Assembly: GCF_034702125.1 (NCBI RefSeq)
Contig: NC_085870.1
Coordinates: 3,391,571-3,455,570 of the forward strand
Length of the DNA stretch: 64,000 nucleotides
Source: Engraulis encrasicolus
Taxonomy: Eukaryota > Chordata > Actinopteri > Clupeiformes > Engraulidae
Direction: 5' to 3'
Positions within the stretch are counted from its first letter, which is position 1, and each line of letters starts with the position of its first letter. The position numbers were made by a program, and so were the translations under genes. Shown here in pieces: positions 32,210 through 44,959 of this stretch. The notes beneath the pieces were generated by a model that was given only the letters and a program-made list of their open reading frames with translations, was not told the DNA's origin and ran no database searches.

Positions 32210-33145
32210 CTGTCTATGGGAGGTGGTCTTCAGTTCAGAGGGTTGCGGGTTTGAAATCCCACCCTTACCTCTCCCTAGACCTCCATCCATGGCTGAAGTG
32301 CCCTTGAGCAAGGCACCTAACCTCACATTGCTCCGAGGACTGACCAATACCCTGAAAAATAACTGTAAACTGCTTTGGATAAATGCATCAGCTAAGTGTA
32401 AGGGCTCTGCATACTTCACGTGCGCACTTTGTCGCGAGTGGCGCGAGAACCATTAATGACGTCATCACTTGCGACAGACTATTCATACTTCAAAAGCGCC
32501 TTGCTCGCATTGTCGGAAGTGCCCTCTGCTGTTCATGAGAGAAACGGCAGTATTTTTCGCAACTCGCAGCGTGAGTTCTACTGATGTATAAAATAGAAAG
32601 CCAAACACGGCTGCTGTAGGGCTACTGAACGTCTGATTTGTGACTTACCACATTGAAACATATATTTTTTGTTGTAGCCTACATTGCCAGATAATTCCAA
32701 GACCATGTGAGAGCATTGTTCTGGCGGCAGAATTTATAAATAGATCGCCGAACACAACGTGCTTCTGAACAAAGTAAACAATTGTTTCACTGAACAACAT
32801 TTAAGAGAGAAGATAAAATAACTCTGACATTTTATTATCCTCAAAATGATGCAGGATCCATTCTGTAGTAGCCTACAGTAGCCTAGTTGTAGCCTCTCTT
32901 CGCAACTCCTGCTTTGTCTGCCTATCTGCGTGGTCGCTGGTGGCGCACGACAAGTTAGAAAAATCCTCGTGTGCACGACGTGGCGACACGCGCCGAATTT
33001 TGAGCTTACGACGGGGGGCGTGTCGAAATTTTAGGTCACGTGACGGCGCGCGCCATCGTCGTGAGTGAAGTATGAAGGAGACTAGCACCACTCACGACTA
33101 GTATGAATCCCCCTAAGTGTAATGTCATGTAATGTAATGTAAATC
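32210..33145 (+). mobile_element. tRNA-derived SINE split by a hAT-like element
   Basis: The sequence gggttgcgggtttgaaatcc (B box region) is followed by the common fish SINE body (gaagtgcccttgagcaaggc, then gctttggataaatgcatcag). It resumes after the insertion at 33122 with gtaatgtaatg tail repeats. Confidence 0.8.
32401..33113. mobile_element. hAT-like element nested in the SINE
   Basis: A perfect 8-bp target duplication taagtgta lies at 32393-32400 and 33114-33121. The ends agggctctgcatact and agtatgaatccccc are imperfectly inverted. Both ends are rich in CG and in cgcgag/ctcgcg motifs. Confidence 0.85.
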
Positions 33146-33794
33146 ATTGATCAGCACCACGGCCAGGGACATGACTCCATCACATGGCCTAATTTCACAA
33201 CATCAAGACCTGCTAGCACAGGAAGACTGTAAGTCTTAATTTGTCTTATCTGAAAGGTGTTTTCAGATCTGAACGTTGCAAGGGAGGGGATCTTGTATGC
33301 CGACACAGCTTCAACTTGAGGTCGCGCTGTCCGTTTCTCCCGTAGACAGTTGTCTTCTCATCATTGATCAGCACCATGGCCAGGGACATGAGGGCATTCC
33401 ATCACATTGTCTTAAAAACAAACTAACAAACAAACAAATGCATAGGCTATTCAATGATACATGAGCATTATTATTTTATGTTGTGGTGGAATTCTGCATG
33501 TCTGTTTTCTCTTAGCTGTGCATTTTGCATAATTATGCCAATCCCCCAGACACAACCAATCAAATGGAACTTGTATAGTGGCAAATGTTCAACACCATCA
33601 ACTGTTTGTTTTAGTCTCAGCAGCAGCCTGCTTGATCCTCTCCATGTGAATGCTTGACCCCTGGCACCTGTCTAACCTCTCTAACAGGGGCATGGCAGCA
33701 GCAAAGACAACTGATTATGGCAGCGTGGGAATAAGCCAAAATTGCAAATGGCCGGCCGGTCCCTCCCCTCTGTTTCTAAAAACAGGCAATGTTT

Positions 33795-34415
33795 CTTTAG
33801 AGGAAATGATGCTGTGGATTAGTTGAGATGCAGTCCTCATTCTTTGCAAGCGGTGCATGGTTTGTATTTTTTATTTTTTTACACGAAAAACAATAACAAA
33901 ACAAAAAACAATCAAGTGCATGTCATTGAGAGTTCTGTCCTACATACAAAATGGTTCACTGTGTACATGTTCGGGGAAAAAAAAACATTCATTTGTCTGT
34001 TACAAGCAGCTGTTTCAGTTCTTTATATTCTCCGCGTCTTTGCCAGGAGAAGGCAGGTGATGAGAGGTTGTGAAATACTGTCTCTAACACTTCGCACAGC
34101 AGCAGCTCCCACCTAAATATATTCAAACAGAGTCCTCTGGGAACCACAGAAATTCACAAATTGGCTGAGGGCGTCTCGGAAATAGTGAATGTGACTGCAA
34201 GAGCGAGCTGTGCTGTGCATGGGAGCACATCAACTGTCGGATGCTCATTGCACTTTTTATTTATCCCCTCCGTCCTCTCTGCGTATCCATTTAGCTTGAT
34301 GTCACCTGACAGGTGGTATGAATGAGAGGAGGAGTGACATCTTTTACTGAGTGTGTTGACATGTAGATGTGGATGGATCTCTTGTATTTGGTAAGTGAGC
34401 AGGACAGATGGAAAG
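33795..34415. other. Intergenic sequence with no recognised feature
   Basis: No exon, RNA or repeat family was recognised here. Confidence 0.4.
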
Positions 34416-34423
34416 GTCTAGTC

Positions 34424-34752
34424 CAGTGATTCTCAACTGGTGGGTCGGGACCCAAAAGCGGGTCGCGGAGGGTTCCTGGGTGGGTCGCGGAGCTGTGACG
34501 CAATGCACTAAAAATTACTATGATGTCGAAGACAGAGTGAAACCTGGTTAATAGGCCTTTTCCTCTCCACTACTTCATAAGACATATTGTATATCAGCAT
34601 ACAATGCAAATAATAATGCATATTATGAAATGCATGGTAATATTTATGAATTATTATTGGAAGAATCTGACGGTGCGAGACACAGTTTGGGTCACAACAT
34701 ATTGACCACGGGAAATTTTGGGTCTCAAGACTATTCCAGTTGAGAACCACTG
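34424..34752. mobile_element. hAT-like MITE
   Basis: The ends cagtgattctcaactgg and ccagttgagaaccactg are inverted. A perfect duplication gtctagtc lies at 34416-34423 and 34753-34760. Confidence 0.93.
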
Positions 34753-35513
34753 GTCTAGTCTACTGGTCTGCGAGTGTGTATAAATAAATAATACATGAAG
34801 ATTGACTTGATGCAGCTCAGTTGCCATGGCAATGCCTCATTTTATTGAAATGTGTCTGTTTCTCCTTTTAAAGCGGCATCTGTTGATATGCTGCTCGCTC
34901 ACCTCTCACCTGGAAAAGCTCATCAGTGTAAGTATGCTGAACTGACCCATGCAGACACAGTGCCATAGCTCCTCATTTAGGGTATTATAGTCTCTTTTTT
35001 TGGTTGAGGATTTGTAATCCTAATAGAATTGCTGTTGCCCTCACATTATATGCCCATACAGGCTATATGTTATGTTATGTCATATTATATTGCACTTAGG
35101 CTACATGTGATGACGTTTTTATCCAAAACAGCTATTATTTAGGTACAGTGGACAGTCTAGGGGGCAATGCTAAGTTACGTAGATGCCTTACTCGAGGGCA
35201 CGTCAGCCATGGCTGAAGGTCGTGTGGAGAACACACACAGAGGATACTCTTGTGTCAGTGGGGGCCCCCAAGTAAAAACACAAAGGAATGAAGATTCAGA
35301 ATAAATTACCACTATTTCTCACTGTTTTTCACCATCTGGCTTGGGGCCCCCAAGCGGCTGCCTGCCTAGCCTGGTGACAAGATGCACCTCTGAACACACA
35401 TATTCTTCATTGGTAAGGTTGGGATTTGAATGAGCAACGGTCTGAAGACCAACAACACCACTGCATGCATGGCTACCCTGTGTCTGCCATAGATGTCATG
35501 TCATGTTGTAGCA

Positions 35514-35604
35514 GGCAGGATAACGTTTCGACCTCAACAGTCTTCTTCAGATTCCGAAGAGGAGAATCTGAAGAAGACTGTTGAGGTCGAAACGTTATCC
35601 TGCC
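35514..35604. repeat. Perfect hairpin, 41-bp arms
   Basis: Arms 35514-35554 and 35564-35604 are exact reverse complements around a 9-bp loop. The right arm contains ctgaagaagactgttgagg and gtcgaaacgttatcc. Confidence 0.93.
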
Positions 35605-36264
35605 ATGAAAAAATAAAATAGAACAAAAAGGATTCTAAGTGTGCGTACTTCTCACTCTGAAAACTACAGTTGCCCTTCGTCCTGCACCTTTCCCTGGGAT
35701 GTGCACAATCCTCTCCTTCAACTCACATGTTGTAGCAGGTCCCTGCTGTCAGCAGCGGTTCTACTCAGTTGGGGGCTCTGGCAACATATGAACATTGAGC
35801 ACTTTTGATACACTTTTGCTGGTATTCACCATGGCGGGGCTGACTGTTTGGTGGTGGGCAAATTTGGTGAGGCCCTAGGCAACTGCCTGGTCTACTTATT
35901 GGCAAAGTCGTCTCTGCCTGCTGTTAGCAAGACCATGCCAACTGGTTGAAAAGAGAAAAAAACTTTTCTTCACGAGGCACTCCAAAAAGTATAGTTACAA
36001 ATGTTTTTATTATTATGACACACATGTCCATTAAGGACTTAAAAATTGCCCACGCCTACCGGCAGTTGAGCCTTCTTCAGGGCATACCAACTGGATTGAT
36101 CTGATCATGCAGCATACTTTCCTACTTTTTACTACTGGTTGGCTATTGTCTGTCTCCATGGAAGTCTCTTAAAATCATACCAATGCCTTGTACTGCTTTA
36201 TGCTGTGATGTCATCAGCACAGATATGGGGCAGGTGTAGCAGAGGTGAACGCGTGCGCGCGCAC

Positions 36265-36419
<155 letters not shown>

Positions 36420-36639
36420 ACTAACAGGTGGCCACAGCAGGGTTGTCCCAGTTCCGACCAATGTGTAGACTGAAAATTGATGTGAATTTTAATGTAGCCT
36501 AACATTAAAAGTAGTCGCGTTCAGATTTCACAATTAATTGGTTTAAAAAAAATGATTCAATTTATTATTCATTTAATGTAAGTGTTATAAGGATCATCAT
36601 GCAATGTTGCTTATCCCTTTGGATTTGGCTTTACAACTG

Positions 36640-36874
36640 TGGACAACGCTACTTCCTACGTGGAACTGGGTTTCCACGTAGTATGTTGTTGCATCTGTGA
36701 GGACGGAGACAGAGGGACCAGCGTTGCCTCTCGCTTTCATATCGAGCAGATTTTCTTTCCTACGCGCATGGCCGGTGTCTCTCTCCATAGAGGTCCCTCG
36801 CAAAGGTCTCTCTCTAAACACGCCGCATCCGTGCCCCACTCTCTCTTTTATCACTTGGACATCGGTAACCACAG
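36640..36874 (+). promoter_or_regulatory. Candidate tmem74b promoter and non-coding first exon
   Basis: A CG-containing region ends in a strong donor (ACCACAG|gtaggt, GT at 36875). The matching acceptor (cttatttacag) is at 37729, 71 bp before the tmem74b start codon. A small palindrome (ctacgtggaa/ttccacgtag) lies at about 36657-36682. Inferred from splice-site quality and position only. Confidence 0.4.
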
Positions 36875-37729
36875 GTAGGTGTGCCTCCAGCCATGTTTGA
36901 TTTACGCTTATGGGGTGTAACGTGCTCGCAGTGAAACCTTGATAAGGTCGGGTTTGACAAATTGATGATGTAGTCGATAAAGTACGGTTATTGTAATGGG
37001 CACCAAGGTCATGTCTGGTTTAATTGCGCAGAGCGTTTACAAAACCCCCAACGCACACCAACCAGCCGATTTCAGCATTATTATTAGCGGGAAAAGCTTT
37101 GAATTTCCCCTGTTTTGTGGTGCTTAGAATTCATCGCTTGCTGTGGAATTCCACTCTCGCGGAACACAGGCTATCGCCAACTTTGCGCGCGGTCGGTGTA
37201 ATCAAGTCATTGTTTTCAAATAGGCTACAGCACATCAACGCGGCGTTTATGGCTCTCTGGTCCATTAATCTGATCTAACTGACAGCGATGTAGTTGAGGC
37301 GATGCCGGCTAAGTTAGGATGGGAAGGAGGGTGGGGAGCCGTTTCTCCTGAATCTTAAATAAACACAGCCTGTGAGTTCAGCGCTCCGAGTCATTTGTGC
37401 TGATCAGCAAAGAACATATTGTTTGGGTAATCACTGTGCAATTACGTAATTTGAAATCGCTGCTGTCGACTAGTGGGGAAGGGACAGAGTGGTTGATTAA
37501 ATGAGTGGGGTAGCCTATCGTTTTACATTTCGCCAGAGGGCCGGTGTTAACACATGCTCCGTATTTTCTGCTCCATGAGATAAGCATTGCTGGAAGTGCT
37601 CGTCTGCCCTTCTAATCAAATTCCATTTATTTCGCAGTCAAAGAAAATCACATGTCAATGTCTAACAAAATGTGCCTCCTGCACTCGCTGTCCTACTAAA
37701 CGAGGTGTGCATGCTTGACTTATTTACAG

Positions 37730-37800
37730 GTATTCGCCGATGTGAAGAAGATGAGTGGCCGGGGGTTCTAGAGCGACATGGTCACCCAGATTGAGTCTAG
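37730..37800 (+). promoter_or_regulatory. tmem74b 5' UTR with two upstream ORFs
   Basis: After the probable acceptor at 37729, ATG at 37751 opens a 6-codon frame ending TAG at 37769-37771. ATG at 37778 opens an 11-codon frame ending TGA at 37811-37813, which overlaps the main start at 37801 in another frame. Confidence 0.6.
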
Positions 37801-38631
37801 ATGGAGTCTTTGAGCGCGGTGGAGCTCCGTGTATTGGGGGATGGTAGTTCTAAAGGGCGAGCTGCCCACGAGGCCTCGTCGCCACCGCCGCCGCCGCCGC
37901 AGAAGCAGCAGCCCTCGCGGTCAGCACCTCGGACAGCTACCGGTGGCATTGAGAACGCCTCCTACCAGGACGACCCCCAGGAGATCAAGTTTCACGCGGC
38001 CGGCCCGAGACAGCAGCAGCAGCACGTCCACTCTGAGTCAATCCCCCCCGACAGGGAGCAGGCAAATTCCCAAAACCACCCGGCACCACGGGATGAGCTT
38101 TCTCCCAGGTCGGGTGATTATGACCACGAATTGGATTTTAATGGCAACACCGTGGACTACGGGTTTATTTCCGCCCTGGTGTTCCTGGTCACTGGAATTG
38201 TGCTCGTCGTGATCGCTTACACCATTCCCAGAGAGGCTAAGGTCAACCCAGACATGGTGACCGCTCGCCAGATGGAGAAGCTGGAAATGTACTATGCACA
38301 ACTCGGCTCCCACTTAGACAAGTGCATCATAGCTGGCCTGGGGATGCTCACGCTGGGCGGGATGCTGTTGTCCATCATGCTCATGGTGTCCATATGCAAG
38401 GGCGAGCTGTACCGCAGGAGGACACTTGCCTTGTCCGGGAGACCCAAAAAGACGTATGGATCTATACACCTCCGCATGAAACAGCTGGTTGAGCAGGCAG
38501 AGGGGAGCGAGACTCTGGTGGAATGTGAACCCGGTTATGCCACCACGCATACTGCCCCCTCAACCGGTCAAGGCGACACGACCCACGACACTGCTCCTGC
38601 TCCTGCTGCTGCCGGGACAAACGTACAGTAG
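37801..38631 (+). CDS. tmem74b: TMEM74B, two-span transmembrane protein
   Basis: A single-exon 276-residue frame. A disordered N-terminal half contains Pro and Gln runs and the conserved motif GGIENASY (VENAC in mammals). It is followed by NTVDYGFISALVFLVTG with a first membrane span (about residues 121-142), then IPREAKVNP and MEKLEMYYAQLGSHLDK, a second span (about 178-202), and a cytosolic GELYRRR plus KKTYGSIHLRMKQL tail. These motifs and their spacing are those of TMEM74B rather than TMEM74, although both share the core. TMEM74-family proteins are lysosome/autophagosome membrane proteins that promote autophagy; the role of TMEM74B is less defined. The ATG at 37801 is the first in this frame and gives the family length. 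The gene lies next to psmf1, as TMEM74B does in human. Confidence 0.95.
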   Translation: MESLSAVELRVLGDGSSKGRAAHEASSPPPPPPQKQQPSRSAPRTATGGIENASYQDDPQEIKFHAAGPRQQQQHVHSESIPPDREQANSQNHPAPRDELSPRSGDYDHELDFNGNTVDYGFISALVFLVTGIVLVVIAYTIPREAKVNPDMVTARQMEKLEMYYAQLGSHLDKCIIAGLGMLTLGGMLLSIMLMVSICKGELYRRRTLALSGRPKKTYGSIHLRMKQLVEQAEGSETLVECEPGYATTHTAPSTGQGDTTHDTAPAPAAAGTNVQ

Positions 38632-39856
<1,225 letters not shown>

Positions 39857-40509
39857 GGAATGCTTTTTTTTAACGAAAGCATCTAATTAGCAATTAAAAA
39901 TAATAAGCTCCTCTTCATCAGTCAATCTTTCGTCATTATATGTGCACACCATGTGTCTCTAACTTGGTTAAAAATCGTCCAAATCTATAATTCAAATTTG
40001 ATATCAAAAAGTCACTACTACCAAACCCCTGTTCCAGAAATATTTTGAGCCTGCTCATATTTTAGTTTATTTTCTCTAAGCTGTTATTTTCACGTGTTGG
40101 AATTCAATTTGTAACATCATAAATATTGTATGTAGGCCTACGTATAGCAGAGCTAAATTTCACTATGCCTACGTTCCCTCTGGAGTACACGGCCTAGGTT
40201 TGAGACAGACTCAAGATCTGTGGTCACTGAGGTCCTTTTAAAAAAAAAATTGCACTGATCTTAAGTAACAATGTGAAACTATTAGCAGCATCAAAACGTC
40301 TGTCCCAAAAAAAAAACACTAAAGGAAGAAGTGCTTGCGTGGGATTGAAAGACAGACACATGAATTTGAAAAGAAACTTCACTGAGGTTATACAAGAGAA
40401 GAGAGAGACATCCTGATACAATCTACAACAAAAGAAAGAAAAAAAAACACGAAGAGAGAGAGCATAGTCTTGCACTGTGTTAGGAGATAAACGGAACAAG
40501 AGCACGTAG

Positions 40510-40806
40510 GTTGCATTCCAATATTGCGTCCGACATTGCGTCCTCCACTTGTGCCTGTGGCCTCAAACCAGGAAGTAATAGGTTGTGATGACATCGCTGA
40601 CAACAGCATATCTCGCAGAAGCTCAATTGTAAAGTCATTGTCTCATTTGCAAACTGGATGGTGAATGGAGAATAGTCCCCCAAAAATTGTTGTGGCAAGA
40701 CTGACAGCGGGGAAATGTAATTATTTTCTCCACGGAGGCGGGGCTTCAGCAAAACGTGAGGCCACAAGCACAAGTGGAGGACGCAAGGTCGCATATTGGA
40801 ATGCAC
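40510..40806. mobile_element. Palindromic MITE, family E copy 2
   Basis: Diverged copy with ends ttgcattccaatattgcg and cgcatattggaatgca, and internal ctcctccacttg-type pairing as in 26455-26754. Confidence 0.8.
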
Positions 40807-41171
40807 CCATGGTGGAAGAAGGAGAGAGAGCACCACAACATTGCCAGCTGTGGCTCATTAGGGTTTTTTTTAGCCTGAGATCAAAGAAACACAGCAGATG
40901 ATTTTCTAGAGAAAGTAAGATCAGAGAAAAAAAAATACAGACCTGGCTAGCTTCTGATTTCTAAGCAAAAAAAAAAGAGAGAGAAAATCTGCCGTGTAAA
41001 TCCACAGAAACCTGCTTAACATACCAGCTATAGTGCCTATAGAAGAACTTGTGTATTTGAAAAACAAAAAAGCACCGTTTATTGTAAATATCTTCATAGA
41101 TCTCATAATGAGTTGAAAATGTTTGCCTTTATTGTTGGTTATTCAGCACTTAGAGCACATTTCAGATCTCG

Positions 41172-41279
41172 TACGTATTCCTCAGACCAGGGCCACAGAG
41201 TAACAATGGCAGCCTACAGCACCATGTATTCCTCAGACCAGGGCCACAGAGTAACAATGGCAGCCTACAGCACCATGTA
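41172..41279. repeat. Tandem duplication of ~52 bp
   Basis: The unit containing gtattcctcagaccagggcc and aatggcagcctacagcacc occurs twice with no visible difference. Confidence 0.85.
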
Positions 41280-41828
41280 TATGTACATGAGCCAGAGACA
41301 TGTGCTTTCTCCTCCATTATGATATAGTTTGGTAGCTTTGATGGGTACAGTGTCTTGATATTTACTATGATGTTTATGACATTAATGAGGTGGTATGTCA
41401 TTGAATGGTGAAAAGTTAATACATATGCACATGTTTACAGATGTTCTGTGACCATATTACAAGCTACACTTCATGTATGTTAATATTCACGTCTATTTGT
41501 TGCCCCCCCCCCCTGACCTCAACCTTGATCTGCGTCTAACGTTGGTCTTGGGATACTGTAGGTCTTTCCTGAAGGTTCAGTGGACAGACCACTGCAATAA
41601 AATTGATGACTGTTCTTTATATTTATTATAACGTCTGTACAGCATATTTAATAATTTATTACTGAAAAAGGGGGGGTGAATCGCAGATTGTCATTGACAT
41701 ACAGAATTAAAACGAACAAACTGAATGTCCCCACAAAACGCAACACATGCCAGGCAGGTGTTGTCTTTGTTTTCTCAATGCAATACAAAGATAGCACAGC
41801 AGCAGCAGCAGCAGCAATACTATAACGA

Positions 41829-42136
41829 GTGCGTTGCAATATGCGGCCTTGCCTCCTCCACTTGTGCTTGTCTCCTCGTACCAGGAAGTAATATGTCATG
41901 ATGACATCACTGACAACAACAGCATTATATTTCAATATCTTGCAAAAGCTCAATTGTAAACTCTTTTTCTCATTTGCAATTGGGATGGTGAATGAAAAAC
42001 AGTCCCTCAAAAGTTGTTGTGGTTAGGCTGCTGACAGCTGGGAAACTTTATCGTTTTCTCCACGGAGGAGGGGCCAGGAGGCGGGGCGAGGAAACGAGCA
42101 CAAGTGGAGGAGGCAAGGCCGCATATTGTAACTCAC
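41829..42136. mobile_element. Palindromic MITE, family E copy 3
   Basis: Ends gtgcgttgcaatatgcggcc and ggccgcatattgtaactcac. It is highly similar to copy 1, in the opposite internal orientation. Confidence 0.85.
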
Positions 42137-42667
42137 TACTATAACGTCTACTCTCACGGACCACAGCAGCCATAGCCATAGCGGGATTGTGTCATCACTT
42201 GGTTGTAATGTTGTGTTGTCAAAAGGTCAGGAGAAATTAAAAGCTAATTACTGCAAACAGCCTTGATGACTTTTTCTTCCCCTCTATGAAATCTAATTAA
42301 AAGCTTGTAATGGATATTTGCTTATGAAGTCAGCAGCGTGCTTAAGTAGACAGTCCTTTGTTTATGAACACAAAGCACTGCAGGGTGCACGGGAGGTCAC
42401 TCAACACACTGTAGGTGACGGTGGCAGACAGACGCAATGTTTCTATAATGGGATCCAGTGGTGTTGGAGATGCATTACGAAATGGTTTGATGTGTTCCTT
42501 GAGGTTCTAAGTAGAGGTGTGTTGTAATATGTGAATAATGAATGTAACATTCTTTTCATTGAAGAGAATACCCCACTCTTTGACCTTTTAACAGGATTTT
42601 ATTAGTACAAAATGCCATCTGTTCTTGAGACTAAACTGGGGAAGTGGGGTTGGTGGCTGGCATTGAG

Positions 42668-42668
<1 letters not shown>

Positions 42669-42700
<32 letters not shown>

Positions 42701-42711
42701 TGTGTGTGTGT
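42669..42711. repeat. (GT)n microsatellite
   Basis: Short GT tract. Confidence 0.9.
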
Positions 42712-43183
42712 TCATTTTACGAAAAACAGAAATTCATGGGAAGAGTGTAACTGCATTAATGCAGCATTATTTCACAATCCTAATCATTTATGCCTTGACA
42801 AACGGCTCAGGAATCAGAGCAGAATGGAAAGCTATGATTATTATTGTGTGTGTGTGTGGTGAGCTAATTGATTCAAAGAAAGACCTAATGGCGTTTTGCT
42901 CCAAAGACTGGCTCTACAGTACAGTAAGACTGTCTGTGAGGCTGGCAGGCAGGCTGGAAGGCAGCAAGGCACCCAGTGGTGTGTGTGTCTGTATTATCCT
43001 CTTAAGTTGCCTCTAAAGCCTGATAGTCCCATTACTCTCCATGAATGTACTGCTCAAATGAAGTCGGCGGTGTCAGGTTATTGATGGGGACAGGCTGCAG
43101 CCCCCAGAGGAGAGAGAGAAAAAAAAAAACAAGACGTCCCTGAAATAGCTTCATACCAAAAGAGAGCAAGAGCACCTCTCTTC

Positions 43184-43185
<2 letters not shown>

Positions 43186-43218
<33 letters not shown>
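43186..43218. repeat. (CT)n microsatellite
   Basis: Short CT tract. Confidence 0.9.
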
Positions 43219-43223
<5 letters not shown>

Positions 43224-43289
43224 CGCACTCTACCCACCCCCACCGTTCTTGTTTCCCCGAGTTGTTTAATAAATACCACACAGCAGCCA

Positions 43290-43400
43290 CAGAAATGAAT
43301 TGGCCCTGCCACACAGCTAAACCCATCTTCAGGGCCCTGCCACAGCTAAACCCATCTTCGGGGCCCCCCTGCCACACAGCTAATCCCATCTTTGGGGCAA
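43290..43400. repeat. Three-copy tandem repeat, ~33-40 bp
   Basis: The sequence ccctgccacacagctaaacc followed by catcttcggggc recurs three times with small changes. Confidence 0.75.
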
Positions 43401-43596
43401 TCTGAGCTTCTTCTTGTACTACATTGCCAGTCTCTGGCGCCAGCTCCTGGCACACGCATATGGTAGCCGACACTACAGCCGCGGCGAGCGATTTATCTCT
43501 GCCTGTCGAGCCGAGCGAGGCCGGGGATCTGGGCTGCACGGGCTGAGAGGCTGGGAGAGCCGGTGACAGGCAGACACACTTTGCAAGCGTTTAATT

Positions 43597-43962
43597 ACGT
43601 GGTGGTGGTGGTGGTGATGGTGATGGGACGTTATCGTAGTATGCAGTAGCTGTGGTGGTGGTGGTGGTGATGGTGGTGGTGGTGATGGGACGTTATCGTA
43701 GTATGCAGTGGTGGTGGTGGTGGTGATGATGGTGGTGGTGATGGGACGTTATCGTAGTATGCAGTGGCTGTGGTGGTGGTGGTGGTGGTGATGGTGGTGG
43801 TGGTGGTGGTGATGGTGGTGGTGATGGTGGTGATGGGACGTTATCGTAGTATGCAGTAGCTGTGGCAGTGGTGGTGGTGGGATGTTATCGTAGTATGCAG
43901 TGGCTGTGGTGGTGGTGGTGGTGATGGTGGTGGTGGTGGTGGGACATTATGTAGTATGCAGT
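43597..43962. repeat. Compound (TGG)n minisatellite
   Basis: Higher-order units combine TGG/TGA runs with a 31-bp insert (gggacgttatcgtagtatgc, agt, gctgtgg) repeated six times. Confidence 0.9.
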
Positions 43963-44404
43963 AGCTGTGGAATGGCCAGGCTTGACAACAGCACCACTTC
44001 ATTATGCCACAAGAGCTTGTAACGGGACAGACTGGTCTAGTCTAGTGAACACATTTATTTATAGAAGCAAGCGTAGAAAAGAATGGAGAAAAATATGCCT
44101 GCCAGTGCTACTTGTGTGTTGCACATGATATGAAGTGTGTCTGCTGTGCTGTGCTGCGCTGTGCACCGGTGGGCAGTCTACTATAATCAGTCCTCCTTAT
44201 TCCACAGTATTACCATTCCTCTCATCTTCCTGACATTTTTCGCCACTGTTCGCAGAGACAAGGCCATTAGCGGAATTGATTTTCACTAGGTCTGCTCCAG
44301 CCTCCACCTCCACCCACACCCACCCAGATAACAAATAGACCTGTCCCACTCGCGACACCAGCATGCATGTCACCATAGCATGAAGACTCAATGTCACTAG
44401 CAGA

Positions 44405-44423
44405 AAGACAGAGAGAGAGAGAG

Positions 44424-44466
<43 letters not shown>

Positions 44467-44487
44467 AAGACTCAGTGTCACTGGCAT

Positions 44488-44560
<73 letters not shown>

Positions 44561-44576
44561 AAGACTAAGTGTCACT

Positions 44577-44640
<64 letters not shown>

Positions 44641-44663
44641 TAGAAAGACTCAGTGTCACTGGC

Positions 44664-44706
<43 letters not shown>

Positions 44707-44735
44707 CGGTGTCACTGGCAGAGAGAGAGAGAGAG
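44405..44735. repeat. (GA)n array with repeated unique punctuation
   Basis: GA tracts are separated by five copies of aaagactcagtgtcactggca-like sequence, giving a second-order repeat. Confidence 0.92.
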
Positions 44736-44959
44736 AACATATGGGTCACGCTCAATTGCACAGGCATGAAGAAAATGATATGCCGAAGTATGATTCTCCT
44801 GTCATGCAATGCAGTCTGGATGTAATTGCTTCATTTACATGAAATTCATACAGGACAAGTTTGATTTGATTCAGATGATTTAAATGTGAAAATGTCTAGA
44901 ATAAAGAAGGTTTATAATGGAGCAATAGGTCTGCAGGAGTCTAGTGTTAAAAAAAAAAA

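Larger units (their letters stand above)
31752..33794. repeat. Large inverted repeat, ~460-bp arms
   Basis: Arms 31752-32222 and 33337-33794 are near-identical reverse complements; for example, a 67-codon frame is shared by 31894-32097 (-) and 33454-33657 (+) with few changes. The 1.1-kb centre holds a SINE and a hAT-like element. A third short copy of the inner arm end (atcattgatcagcacc) is at 33146. Confidence 0.9.

Noticed and set aside
31894..33657. 67-codon ORF present twice in opposite orientations
   Set aside because: It reflects the large inverted repeat; no protein family was recognised.
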